Origin: Billgrantia bachuensis
Lineage (GTDB): Bacteria; Pseudomonadota; Gammaproteobacteria; Pseudomonadales; Halomonadaceae
Direction of reading: 5' to 3'
Assembly: GCF_011742165.1 (NCBI RefSeq)
Contig: NZ_JAAQTO010000013.1
Span: 62,001-126,000 of the forward strand
Length of the DNA stretch: 64,000 nucleotides
The notes beneath the pieces were generated by a model. It searched no databases, was not told the DNA's origin, and worked only from the letters and a program-made list of their open reading frames with translations. Of this stretch, positions 16,701-23,439 are shown one piece after another. Made by a program: the position numbers and the translations under genes. Every line of letters begins with the position of its first letter. Position 1 is the stretch's first letter.

Positions 16701-18886
16701 TCACCTCCCGAGGGCGGCGGCTCGAGCGGCGGATCGCCATAAGGGTTCTCGTAGGTGACGTTCCTGTCCGGCTGCTGGCCAGGGCAATATTCCTCGATTG
16801 CCTCGTCCAAGGCTTTTTGCTGCTCTGCTACGGCCCCATCGGTGCCGTCGCTCCCGTAGAGCTCCTGGAAGGTTTCACCAGCCAGCGCACGCTCCACCGC
16901 GGCGAGCACGACTTCTGCCGCCCGAGCTTCCTCGGCATCGGAGCTGTCGAGATCAACGGCCATGAGTACCTCGACCATCGCCTCGAGAGGCGTGCCTTTC
17001 TCGACTTCAACTTCGGTACCATCCTCTTCACGACGAACCGTAATGTCCCCATCCGGTGGAGTGGTCACGGTATAGCCGTTGTGGGTCACACTGACCGTCT
17101 TCTCGCCATCGGCACTTTCTCTGGTCACGGTCCTACGGCCGTTGGCTTCCTCGACGGTCTCGGTGCTGCGCCCGTCCCGGTATTCGGTGCGCCGCTCTTC
17201 GTTACCCTGGGCATCGACAAAGAAGGTACTTTGGGTGACTTCGCCCATTGTGAAACGATAGCGGGCAATCTCCTCGCCGCTGTCGGCATCCACGATACGC
17301 CGGGTGACGCTGTCGTCCGGCTCCGTATACTCTGAAACTCCAAAACCGGCAGCTGCCAGTTGAGCGATGATCTGGGCGGGATCGAGCCCCATTTCCTCGG
17401 CTATCGAATCGATGCTCTTGCCCTCGGAGACTGCCTCGGCAATCTCATCGATCCCTTCCCGGCTCGTATCCTGCTCCGAATCGAGTTCCGTGCGATTGCC
17501 GTCATCGTCGATGATCGTCGTCGTGGTCTCACCGTCGTCAACGCTGACTTCTTCGACGACCACACCGTTCTGCTCGTAGGTGACCGTCGTGGTGGTCGTG
17601 CCATCGGCATCCACTCTCGTCTCGGTCACACGGCCATCCGGCTCTGTTATCGCGTCGGTGGTGCTACCGTCGGGGTCCTCGGTTCGACGAATCTCATTGC
17701 CATCGGTATCGATTATGAGGGAGGTTTGTGTGCCATCGGGCCCTGTTTCATGGCTGACGACAAGATCGCCACTCCCTGCATCGGTGATCCGCGTGGTATC
17801 GGTGTAATTGGGCCCCTGTCCTTCCACTCCTGACTCGACCTCGTAACCAGCCGCCGCGAGCTGGGCAATCACCTGCTCGCGGGTCAGGCCCTGCTCTTCC
17901 GCAATCTCTTCGATGCTCTGGCCGTTGGCGACTCCTTCGGCGATCTCGTCGATGCCCTCCCGGCTCGTTACCTGCTCAGGGTCCAGCGTCGTTCGCGTGC
18001 CATCCTCGGCCATTACTACCGTCTCGCTGTTGCCGTCGCTATCGGTGGTCGTGATCGTTACGACATCGCTGTCGGGCAGCTCGGTTATCTCGACGACGCT
18101 GCCATCGCCCAAGTCGTCTTCGAGGCGCGTCGTCCTTTCGCCGCTCTCTTCGTCCTCACTGACGGTAACCTTGCGCCCCTCATCGTCCCGGACAGGTGAC
18201 TGACTCAGCGTTTCGCCATCTTCGCCCGTCACCTCGACCCAGTACCGGTCGGTGTCGTGATCGTAGTATTCGTGGATGGTTTCGCCTGTCTCAGGGTCGG
18301 TGATCGTCGTCCGGGTAATATTGTCGCCGGCAAGCCCCCACTCGGCTGACTCCACCTCGTAGCCACCCGCTTCGAGCTGCTCTATGATCTCCTCTCTGTT
18401 CAGTTCGGACTCCTCGAAAAGATCGAGCCCTTTCCCCTCGGTAATCTCCTCGGCCAGGCCCTGGGCCTGTTCGACCGCTTCCTCGTCAAAGACAGGCTCT
18501 TGCTCGGATGCGTTATCGACAGGCAGAAAAATGTCGTTCTGATTCTGGGGATCGAAGTTCAGCGGATCGAAACTCGGAGAATCGAAATTCTCCGGTACCG
18601 TAGGGCCATAAACCAGCGGCTCCGAGCTGAGCTCCATTTGCTGCAGGTATTCCGGCGAATAGACGCCGTAGCCCACCATGGGGGTGTGGCTGGTATTGAT
18701 CGGCTGGAATGCCGTTCCCCCATTCCACTGAGGTACCGTTGGCGTCACGGTCTGTTGCGGCGTGAACGTCGGTGGGCTGGGGGGGCGCGGCTTGGCCGCG
18801 GCTCTGATAATCGCCTTGGCGAAGATCGACTCACTCCCGGTCGAGGCCCTGGCGGCCAACCGAAATATACTGCTCAGCCTCACCAT
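10790..18886 (-). CDS. Giant multidomain protein with LysM, candidate T3SS effector
   Basis: About 2,698 aa. ATG 18886 is chosen over 18904 because GGAGGTGA lies eight bases before it. The N-terminus MVRLSSIFRLAARAS has no acidic residue in the first 18, Leu at position 4 and six Ser in the first 50, matching the rule for Pseudomonas-type T3SS export signals. A Pro/Thr-rich segment follows; three HTH-like units (about 136-182, 306-355, 470-519) alternate with acidic Thr/Asp-rich beta repeats; then a long charged helical region (to about 1220); a part (about 1220-1490) that may match DUF4781 but I cannot check; a Pro/Gly-rich linker; a domain with several hydrophobic segments (about 2100-2550); and a C-terminal LysM. 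The last third has visibly lower GC. It lies 66 bp below a lysR and beside the T3SS. Function unknown; toxin, translocator or effector all fit. Confidence 0.8.
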   Translation of the reverse strand: MVRLSSIFRLAARASTGSESIFAKAIIRAAAKPRPPSPPTFTPQQTVTPTVPQWNGGTAFQPINTSHTPMVGYGVYSPEYLQQMELSSEPLVYGPTVPENFDSPSFDPLNFDPQNQNDIFLPVDNASEQEPVFDEEAVEQAQGLAEEITEGKGLDLFEESELNREEIIEQLEAGGYEVESAEWGLAGDNITRTTITDPETGETIHEYYDHDTDRYWVEVTGEDGETLSQSPVRDDEGRKVTVSEDEESGERTTRLEDDLGDGSVVEITELPDSDVVTITTTDSDGNSETVVMAEDGTRTTLDPEQVTSREGIDEIAEGVANGQSIEEIAEEQGLTREQVIAQLAAAGYEVESGVEGQGPNYTDTTRITDAGSGDLVVSHETGPDGTQTSLIIDTDGNEIRRTEDPDGSTTDAITEPDGRVTETRVDADGTTTTTVTYEQNGVVVEEVSVDDGETTTTIIDDDGNRTELDSEQDTSREGIDEIAEAVSEGKSIDSIAEEMGLDPAQIIAQLAAAGFGVSEYTEPDDSVTRRIVDADSGEEIARYRFTMGEVTQSTFFVDAQGNEERRTEYRDGRSTETVEEANGRRTVTRESADGEKTVSVTHNGYTVTTPPDGDITVRREEDGTEVEVEKGTPLEAMVEVLMAVDLDSSDAEEARAAEVVLAAVERALAGETFQELYGSDGTDGAVAEQQKALDEAIEEYCPGQQPDRNVTYENPYGDPPLEPPPSGGDWVPMDGLWLDPEVAKATAALKVLEAEQLKAFAEFERSQDQLDVFAVDPAYEEALQRAGNLFDEALAPQGLVWVRPEPEGTLEEARARLEGAEIRQEAAGEAMEEYQEAERLLDEAISAQGEMPDPPNGYVCTSDDTPADLQQKADQYEQEQSAYEAAQADLNVLFSDVRLHSAKGDSHLPDYEVSQLEDMLAETDPDSDAYERIEEELRQARSRQEGAGIQVDTAQAYYDFHSARRDNLQLTVEAYDMREQLLEAFNEDKGLLEEGKKFNTIGGDYLGEFTGQQVIEEREDGLWVVTHFEEGTTEERLAPEEMSEWWENHRDPELTETWLELGETRQTAHDRERETGTDLHRALERNYGFALESLDEQLSDLEAELESLFKTHGQGTEEAPDELFSGDVEPQEIELGGQVLWVTPDLAAAFEEQEQNLDVLKSSDQPIGIMIDGERRWVHAEIAITHVAFEIARDETQREILETARDEVSNTADRYELGTEQSMPLLGESDADYEARVEYDVVEAQGGEALDTLFQSRFQEFHAQGFDATFNVLDEDGVADFVETNLGLTEGREGYDDVLDAIHEVGGEWPAIRAVPLLHLDREGGRSEIVLLAVRGDDGEVRYVDGTGRHYADLADFQDHNRLFGEEGRLVVPKDLEMRPSEGGVIPLEVVTARNVSVQEKIVDPLIGIGTGVATVLSFTPAAPVAAPLAFLGSGYLGYRAFEHQRNHMQRGGDWNDWESGLNYFSIATAVLPVKASGFRMVGMARDSTLSVTKGEAFLASIGAVKPGSTLAANAHAYMRSADAWNRVARGADWGAIVTGFPLMGYSGYQLAVNGDQMTGLQQIDAVLGLSTGFVGTGLGIYGLRTTRPQRGNGSNPPAEPGGQPPAGRGGDTPPPTSDLDAPNAPGSTTYRPDVNETEGGRNTPAPDEPGNGIPSAETAHDTPVLPDPALRDEASQTVTTAIEGRAQQAALFDTQVEATPSTTRRDYFDSGASTPSAREAITFRLQDEQGRPIEARVLGPRAPSSVDNVYIQPAIGPRLRGDEPGVRGKTHIFYRDPETGEAFVMPWMRGASQNHVASAQQTATPPQGLARLYRLVDLDALNQASTEGTLPPGHYVHIIRSSNTGLDNATFVIDGGTVPKSGRIDENGHIRWPSSQKGQPVTLTLHDQGNGQQAVRVVDNIGSEAPREVTAKHGDVYVVVTSDRATETRAQIQGGGLSFAAYSGNGLWSVSSTVSTSQSSTTAPNAALTAQQQGTTPSQATPATQQNAASSSSPLVSGRVSVTTDSQGPIVRIHDLGGNWTPVTGQSTRKIGRSPYDRNVSNEVTPETTLVRRSVLEQALAPEDAAKLPNVPYVRVSLMAGPQEGGHVYTTPVHATSNDSSPARRRTARGLAAALVGGSMFGMHSASAHGWTGDVLNRAAAPASPAHLLNGLGFVTRGSMILFKSRFDEKIRINREALERGEVTAERLNWEASRIIASRRALNLSKEQVARVGTVTEEFWARYQLLQNLSVTQESRQRGWTEEAKTQALTQASSLYRTQLKKVAGPEALTVNPLDPRTWKGVLFNSSILATHLVNDVVSWQYIQNKISDGEFLKISNNLLDFTGDVGIAGFLAANVVLAGSAATRVATGLTRVDLAALPYVKKLAGTGTAVGSYFYGIMTPPWAAYTMYAAGEAMANGHWYSAGVNLAALPFQVALSYYGIRGLRDDTVSMVKSWKNGQDPGRSWPIRLLYPMTTIPMAALTGTEAYNQFAQGNHIAGTALAGGTLMQAYFIDLASRRLNWTDADVRHGPFRRLAGENRLAADENRIWAGVGLTLAGGMLIPGALIDLRNYLEDKDLLPDWEWLVADLESEEKSNETPVDLTDYLRNNELLPGWVWRRTDFEGKKEVIEAPDTKVSLGRVEQEGGSPSLEPTPRANPALEEQGHDWVEAASHLSLGGIAIKRGYDIAELVELNLSHIDDPTVLRPGDRIYLPKRELV
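10793..10930 (-). other. LysM domain at the C-terminus of the giant protein
   Basis: The last 45 residues read SLGGIAIKRGYDIAELVELN, then DDPTVLRPGDRIYLPK, the standard LysM pattern (aa.kyg.....l...N..i..p..l.pGd.l.lP). LysM binds N-acetylglucosamine polymers, either peptidoglycan or chitin-like glycans. A C-terminal LysM on a suspected T3SS substrate is unusual. Confidence 0.8.
11081..11250 (-). repeat. Tandem about 33-aa duplication in the giant protein
   Basis: Two adjacent copies: DLRNYLEDKDLLPDWEWLVA (coded near 11179-11250) and DLTDYLRNNELLPGWVWRRT (near 11081-11150). They share D-L-x-x-Y-L-x3-x-L-L-P-x-W-x-W and are about 98 bp apart. This is a recent-looking internal duplication before the LysM. 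Confidence 0.75.
17330..18480 (-). repeat. Three HTH-like repeats in the giant protein
   Basis: Three copies about 490-510 bp apart: 18341-18480 (ELNREEIIEQLEAGGYEVES), 17824-17970 (SIEEIAEEQGLTREQVIAQL, AAAGYEVES) and 17330-17480 (SIDSIAEEMGLDPAQIIAQL, AAAGFGVSE). The last two are each preceded by TSREGIDEIAE. Each looks like a helix-turn-helix of the resolvase/homeodomain kind, and each is followed by about 110 residues of Asp/Thr/Gly-rich beta repeat (for example TETRVDADGTTTTTVTYEQ). Confidence 0.8.
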
Positions 18887-18952
18887 TGTTGTTCTCACCT
18901 CCATGACGAGGACACAAGATGTGGGTCACGCTATTGTTGTTAGCCTTGGGAA

Positions 18953-19825
18953 TTAGACCGGTTCTGCAATGGGCGTGGGACAGAGGTGCTCGGCGATCCG
19001 GTCTGCCAATGCGGCCAGAACGGCCTGGTCTCCCGACGGATTGATCATCAACATGAACTCGGCCTCCGGCAGCGGCGGCAGGCCATGCTCTTCCGACAGG
19101 GTGACCAGCCCAGGCCCAAGCTGGCTGGCTGGCATCGGTGCCAATGCAAAGCCGCCTTCTACCGCGGCACGCAAGCTGGCCCCGCTGGTGCAGAGCATCG
19201 CCATGCGCTGCGGAATACCGGCAAGTGCCAGCTGGGTCAGCGCGGCTTCACGATAGGGGCAGGCCTCCGGAAACAGAGCCAGGGGCAGCGGAGAAGGCAA
19301 GCGCACGGGACAGCGCTCGGCCCAGGCCCAGACCAGGGGCTCATGCCACAGCAGGCGGCCCGGCTCATGGGAGCCGCACTGCGCACCCAATACCATGTCC
19401 ACATCGCCGCGCCTCATGGCCACGACCATATCACCGGGTATGCCGACACGTACGCCGAGCTCGACTTGCGGGTTGTCTTCGACGAACTCTCTGAGCGCAC
19501 GCATCAAAGAGGCGTTGACGCAGTCCTCCGCAACCCCCAGGCGAATATTGCCTTGGTAGGTGGAGCGGGAGAGCTGGGTCATGGCATCGCGATTGAGCGC
19601 CAGGATGGCCCTGGCGTAGGCCGCCAGGCATTCTCCGTCGGGCGTGACTTCGAAGGCCCGCGTCGTACGCCGCAGCAATGGCTTGCCGACCTGGGCCTCC
19701 AGCCGGCGCAGGTGCCCACTGATGGCCGGCTGGGTCAGGTGCAGGCGGTTGGCGGCGCGAGTGAAGCTACCTTCATCGATGACGGCAACGAAACTCCTCA
19801 GGAGAAGCAAGTCGAGCATATGCAT
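18953..19825 (-). CDS. LysR-family regulator, likely of azoR
   Basis: A 290-aa LysR-type protein: winged HTH at about residues 4-62 (SFVAVIDEGSFTRAANRLHL, TQPAISGHLRRLEAQVGKPL), then a periplasmic-binding-like effector domain. It is divergent from the azoreductase gene with 253 bp between, the usual arrangement of a LysR regulator and its target. The giant gene begins 66 bp downstream on the same strand, so read-through into it is possible. The effector molecule is unknown; quinones or azo compounds would fit azoR. Confidence 0.9.
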   Translation of the reverse strand: MHMLDLLLLRSFVAVIDEGSFTRAANRLHLTQPAISGHLRRLEAQVGKPLLRRTTRAFEVTPDGECLAAYARAILALNRDAMTQLSRSTYQGNIRLGVAEDCVNASLMRALREFVEDNPQVELGVRVGIPGDMVVAMRRGDVDMVLGAQCGSHEPGRLLWHEPLVWAWAERCPVRLPSPLPLALFPEACPYREAALTQLALAGIPQRMAMLCTSGASLRAAVEGGFALAPMPASQLGPGLVTLSEEHGLPPLPEAEFMLMINPSGDQAVLAALADRIAEHLCPTPIAEPV

Positions 19826-19873
19826 ATCTGTCCATGATAAATATGGCTTTCATTTTTTATGTATCATTTGGCA

Positions 19874-19889
19874 GCATGTCATGACATGC
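19874..19889. promoter_or_regulatory. 16-bp perfect palindrome, candidate LysR operator
   Basis: GCATGTCATGACATGC reads the same on both strands and lies in the gap between the lysR and azoR starts, 49 bases above the lysR start codon. It is the only perfect long palindrome in the gap. Confidence 0.5.
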
Positions 19890-20078
19890 CACCTGATGAT
19901 TGCCTCTGCCCGCCAAAGCCGCCCTAAGCCGCTCTTAGCCCGCCCCTCATCCAGAGTAGCAGAGTTAAGAAAAAAGTATCATCTTGGTTCATTATAAATA
20001 CCATCACACTTTTTGATTTATATTTTTCACCCGGAGGTGCTGGCATATAGGAACAACAATCTGCGAGGTATTTGTGCC

Positions 20079-20717
20079 ATGACAATTCTCCTGCATGTCT
20101 CATCCTCCCCCCGCAAGCAGCGCTCCGCATCGCTGGAGGTTGCACGAAGCTTTCTGTCCCATTACCGGGACTATGCTCCGCATGTCCAGGTGAAGCACCT
20201 CGACCTGTGGGACTTGGAGTTACCCGAGTTTGATGACAGCGCCATGACAGCGAAATATGCCGGGCTAGCCGGAACACCACTGACGGCAAGCCAGCAACAG
20301 GCCTGGGATCGCCTGCGTAAGCTCGCATCTCATCTCCACGAGGCCGATATCCTGCTGTTCTCGATGCCACTCTGGAATTTCAGCATTCCCTACAAACTCA
20401 AGCACTTCATCGACTTGATATCGCAGAAGGACATTCTTTTTTCTTTCGATCCCGAGGCCGGATTCAGCGGACTGCTCACTGGCAAGAAGGCCATCGTCGT
20501 TTATGCCAGAGGACTAAGCTACGCGAACGACTCGTTTACGCCATCGCAAGAGTTCGATCATCAAAAAGGATATTTCGAGACATGGCTGAAGTTCATCGGC
20601 GTAACCGAGGTACAGTCGATAGTGGTGGAAAAAACACTCTTCGGCAGCGAAGTCGATAGTGAAGCTCGACAACAAGCCTGCCAGCAGGCCTCGCAACTTG
20701 CACGAAGTCTCGTGTAG
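20079..20717 (+). CDS. azoR: FMN-dependent NADH:quinone/azo reductase
   Basis: A 212-aa flavodoxin-fold enzyme of the AzoR family, reducing quinones and azo dyes with NADH. The start at 20079 gives MTILLHVSSSPRKQRSASLEVA, where the loop S-S-P-R..S-x-S binds FMN phosphate. Further family text: LFSMPLWNFSIPYKLKHFID (the P-M/L-x-N-F-x-I-P block) and KKAIVVYARGLSY. The frame is open upstream to 20013, but that part has no family similarity and lies in the regulatory gap. A second paralogue is at 50043-50732. Confidence 0.92.
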   Translation: MTILLHVSSSPRKQRSASLEVARSFLSHYRDYAPHVQVKHLDLWDLELPEFDDSAMTAKYAGLAGTPLTASQQQAWDRLRKLASHLHEADILLFSMPLWNFSIPYKLKHFIDLISQKDILFSFDPEAGFSGLLTGKKAIVVYARGLSYANDSFTPSQEFDHQKGYFETWLKFIGVTEVQSIVVEKTLFGSEVDSEARQQACQQASQLARSLV

Positions 20718-20890
20718 CCTCGACCGGAAGCTCGCCCCATCCTGACTCATCATGAAGCGGCATGAAGTGATGTAGTACAATGTTCGAGGCGTTAAGCATC
20801 ATGCATTCTTTCCGGCACGAGCAGGTTGTCTCAGCTTGTGCTCAAGACCTGAACATTACCCATGAGATAACACCGGAAGGCTAACCGAGC

Positions 20891-21202
20891 ATGGAAATCA
20901 CCCGCAGCCGGGACTTCACCGCGGAGCGTGCCTGGGGAGCCAAGAGCATCGCCAGTATGAACGGCATCACCACTCGCCTGCATTGGACAGACCAGCCATA
21001 CCGCTGGCACGTCAACGATGGTGAAGAGGTCTTCGTGGTGCTCGATGGCCAGGTGGAAATGCGCTATCGCAACGAGGGAATAGAGCATTCCCGACTGCTG
21101 GAGGTAGGCGACATCTTCTTTGCCTCGGTGGGCACCGAACATGTCGCCTGCCCGGTGGGCGAAGCCAGGGTATTGGTTATTGAGAAGGAAGGCAGCGTCT
21201 AG
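20891..21202 (+). CDS. Cupin-domain protein
   Basis: A 103-aa single-domain cupin. The first cupin motif is seen in RWHVNDGEEVFVVLDGQVEM and the second in LLEVGDIFFASVGTEHVACP. The usual first His pair is reduced to H-x5-E, with the second His in TEHVA. Such small cupins bind a metal or small ligand; substrate is unknown. It follows azoR after 173 bp and ends facing the nitroreductase gene. Confidence 0.85.
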   Translation: MEITRSRDFTAERAWGAKSIASMNGITTRLHWTDQPYRWHVNDGEEVFVVLDGQVEMRYRNEGIEHSRLLEVGDIFFASVGTEHVACPVGEARVLVIEKEGSV

Positions 21203-21267
21203 GCACTATCCAAAAACTGCCTACGCTCGCCGGCTTATTGGACGGTGCCTGGAAGACCAACGGTCCA

Positions 21268-21909
21268 TTAGGCCCCGTCCCATTCCACCACGAAGCGCTC
21301 CCTGGGCCAGCGCACCTTGGCCAGCCCGGCCAGGCGATCCTGCATCGTATCGCGATAGCCAAGCGCCAGCAGCACCACGCTACGCAGCCCCTGCGCCTCG
21401 AGACCCAACAGGGCGTCCAGCGCCGGCGGGTCGAAACCTTCCATCGGCGAGGCGTCGATCCGCTCCGCTGCCGCTGCGGTCAAGGCCGTACCCAAGGCAA
21501 TATAGGCTTGTCGAGCCGCCCAGTGATGCCGCACCTCCGGCGTGGTGAAGCCGGCCACGGCAGCATGGAGCGACTGCCGATACCCTTCCAGCTCTACTGG
21601 ATCGAGACCGCGAGCCGCAGCAGTCAGCTCGATCAGCTCATCCACGTGCCGTTCATCCACTTCGGTCCAGGCGGCGAAAATCAGCAGGTGAGAGCATTCG
21701 CTGACCTGAGGCTGGTCGCACGCAGCGTGCCGGATCCGCTCACGCAGCGCTGGGTCTTTCACCACCAGCACACTGTATGGCTGAAGGCCGTAGGACGACG
21801 GCGCCAGGCGCGCGGCATCGAGGATGGTATCGAGCGTGCCTTGGGGAACCTTCCTGCCATTCATGCGTTTGGCGGCATAGCGCCAATGCAAGGCTTCCAT
21901 GGGGGTCAT
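21268..21909 (-). CDS. Nitroreductase-family NAD(P)H oxidoreductase
   Basis: A 213-aa flavoprotein of the NfsB/FRase I type. The FMN-binding start (MEALHWRYAAKRMNGRKVPQ) and SSYGLQPYSVLVV are conserved, as is the AARQAYIALGTAL segment and the GFDPPALDALLGL region. These enzymes reduce nitroaromatics and quinones. The gene starts 15 bp after the EamA transporter on the same strand, so both should be controlled by the divergent MarR regulator. Confidence 0.9.
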   Translation of the reverse strand: MTPMEALHWRYAAKRMNGRKVPQGTLDTILDAARLAPSSYGLQPYSVLVVKDPALRERIRHAACDQPQVSECSHLLIFAAWTEVDERHVDELIELTAAARGLDPVELEGYRQSLHAAVAGFTTPEVRHHWAARQAYIALGTALTAAAAERIDASPMEGFDPPALDALLGLEAQGLRSVVLLALGYRDTMQDRLAGLAKVRWPRERFVVEWDGA

Positions 21910-21924
21910 GCATCTCTCCTGTGG

Positions 21925-22863
21925 TCAGACTTCCGCCGTTGCAGGCGGTGGCGTTTCGCGGCGCGCGGCGCCACGGTGGAACAGGACCGCACCGAGGACC
22001 ACCAGCACCCCCGCCAGGCCCAGATAGGGCGGTACCGTCTCGCCCAACAGCGAAACCGCGATCAACGTGCCGACCAATGCCGCCACCATGCCGATCTGAC
22101 TGAGGTAGACGGGGCCGGCGATTTTCTGCAGTACGAAATAAAAGACGTAGAGCACCGTGAAGACGGCCACTTCGGCGAGCAGCAGCCGAAGCACCCCTAT
22201 CGAGCCGAGCAACTGTGCCAATTGCTGCGCCTCGAACGCCAGCACGAAGGGGGCAAGCGCCAGCGCGCCACCCAGCAGCATCAGCGCGGCGAGGTAGACC
22301 GGCCCTGCCTCGCCGGGCCAGCGCAGGGTGCGATAGATATTGCCCAACGCGATGACCAGCGGGATCGTCAGTACCAACGCGACCCAGCCCTGTGCGCCTT
22401 GCATGCCGCCCGCCTTGGCCCACGCCAGCAACACCCCACCGGCCAGCCCCAGCAGCACACCGAGCAGCCGCAGCGCATTGACGCGCTCCATGCCCAGCCC
22501 CACTGCAATCACCCAGGTCACCAGAATCGGGAAAGCAAAGCTGAGCGAGACGAACCCGGCCCCCACGTGACGCACCGCCAGGAAGCCCAGTGCATTGGGC
22601 AGGGCAAACAGTGCCCCCGAGACCAGCGCGTACTCGACGATGCGCCGGTCGAGTCGCATCGGCTGACGCTGCCGGGTTGCCAGCGCCAGGAGCAGCACAC
22701 CGGCGCCGGTCACCGCGACCATGAGGAAGCTCAAGCGCGGCGCGCCGGCCCCGTCGGCAATTTTGGCCACGACCAGCGACAAGGCCAGCAGACTGCCGAC
22801 CAGCAGCAGGCAAGCCAGGGCATACCAGCCGGTGCGGTTGCGTGGCTTGGTTGAGTTGGTCAT
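21925..22863 (-). CDS. EamA/DMT-family membrane exporter
   Basis: A 312-aa protein with about ten membrane helices in two EamA halves (GALFALPNALGFLAVRHVGA, SLSFAFPILVTWV; then VYLSQIGMVAALVGTLIAVS, LLGETVPPYLGLAGV). The start at 22863 (MTNSTKPRNRTGW) puts the first helix at the right depth; upstream open codons overlap the marR region. Members export metabolites or drugs. First gene of a unit with the nitroreductase. Confidence 0.9.
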   Translation of the reverse strand: MTNSTKPRNRTGWYALACLLLVGSLLALSLVVAKIADGAGAPRLSFLMVAVTGAGVLLLALATRQRQPMRLDRRIVEYALVSGALFALPNALGFLAVRHVGAGFVSLSFAFPILVTWVIAVGLGMERVNALRLLGVLLGLAGGVLLAWAKAGGMQGAQGWVALVLTIPLVIALGNIYRTLRWPGEAGPVYLAALMLLGGALALAPFVLAFEAQQLAQLLGSIGVLRLLLAEVAVFTVLYVFYFVLQKIAGPVYLSQIGMVAALVGTLIAVSLLGETVPPYLGLAGVLVVLGAVLFHRGAARRETPPPATAEV

Positions 22864-22906
22864 GATCGGCTCCTGTTCAGCACAGCAAAAGATTCTCGAC
22901 ATAAAG

Positions 22907-22924
22907 TATCTTGATGGAAAGATA
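22907..22924. promoter_or_regulatory. MarR-type operator
   Basis: TATCTT-GATGGA-AAGATA is a perfect 6-bp inverted repeat with six-base spacer, in the 70-bp gap between the divergent eamA and marR starts and ten bases before the marR ATG. Its form is typical of MarR-family sites, so it should repress both directions. Confidence 0.65.
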
Positions 22925-22933
22925 AACGCGCCT

Positions 22934-23425
22934 ATGAATCGTGTCAAGCAAGCCATTGCCCAATGGCAACGGGAAATGCCCGAACTCGACCTGCTGCCGA
23001 TGGAAGTGGTGGGATATATGAAGACGACCCAGTTGCTCACCCAGGAGCGACTACAGGCCTTTTTCAAGGAGTACGGCCTGCAATTGGGGGAGTTCGACGT
23101 GCTGGCCACGCTACGCCGTTCGGGAGCGCCCTATCGCCTGGGACCGACGCAACTGTTCGAGACGCTGATGGTCTCGTCGGGAGGCATGACCAGTCGACTG
23201 GATCGCCTGGAGAAGGCGGGCCTGATCGTGCGCTCGCCGAATCCCGAGGATCGGCGCGGCACACTGGTGTCGCTGACGGAGGAAGGCTTAGCCCTGATGA
23301 ACCGAGTCGTGCCTCGCCACGTGGAGAACGAGGCCAGAATGCTTGCCGCTCTCAGCCGCGAGGAACAGCAGGCATTGGGTGAGCTATTGAGCAAGCTGCT
23401 GGAAGGCTTGGTCGATGAAACCTGA
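22934..23425 (+). CDS. MarR-family transcriptional regulator
   Basis: A 163-aa winged-helix protein, start MNRVKQAIAQWQREMPELDL at 22934 just after the operator. Core: EFDVLATLRRSGAPYRLGPT, VSSGGMTSRLDRLEKAGLIV (recognition helix) and RSPNPEDRRGTLVSLTEEGL (the wing with the conserved D-R-R). Likely represses its own gene and the eamA-nitroreductase unit, responding to a phenolic or quinone ligand by analogy with the family. Confidence 0.93.
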   Translation: MNRVKQAIAQWQREMPELDLLPMEVVGYMKTTQLLTQERLQAFFKEYGLQLGEFDVLATLRRSGAPYRLGPTQLFETLMVSSGGMTSRLDRLEKAGLIVRSPNPEDRRGTLVSLTEEGLALMNRVVPRHVENEARMLAALSREEQQALGELLSKLLEGLVDET

Positions 23426-23439
23426 GCTGACACAGACCG

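Noticed and set aside
17330-18480. Giant protein as an RHS or YD-repeat toxin
   Set aside because: The Thr/Asp strands resemble such repeats loosely, but the RHS core signature and a terminal toxin domain are absent; the C-terminus is LysM.
21238-22854. A 538-codon frame opposite the nitroreductase and EamA genes
   Set aside because: Gln/Arg/His-rich antisense frame spanning two well-supported genes.
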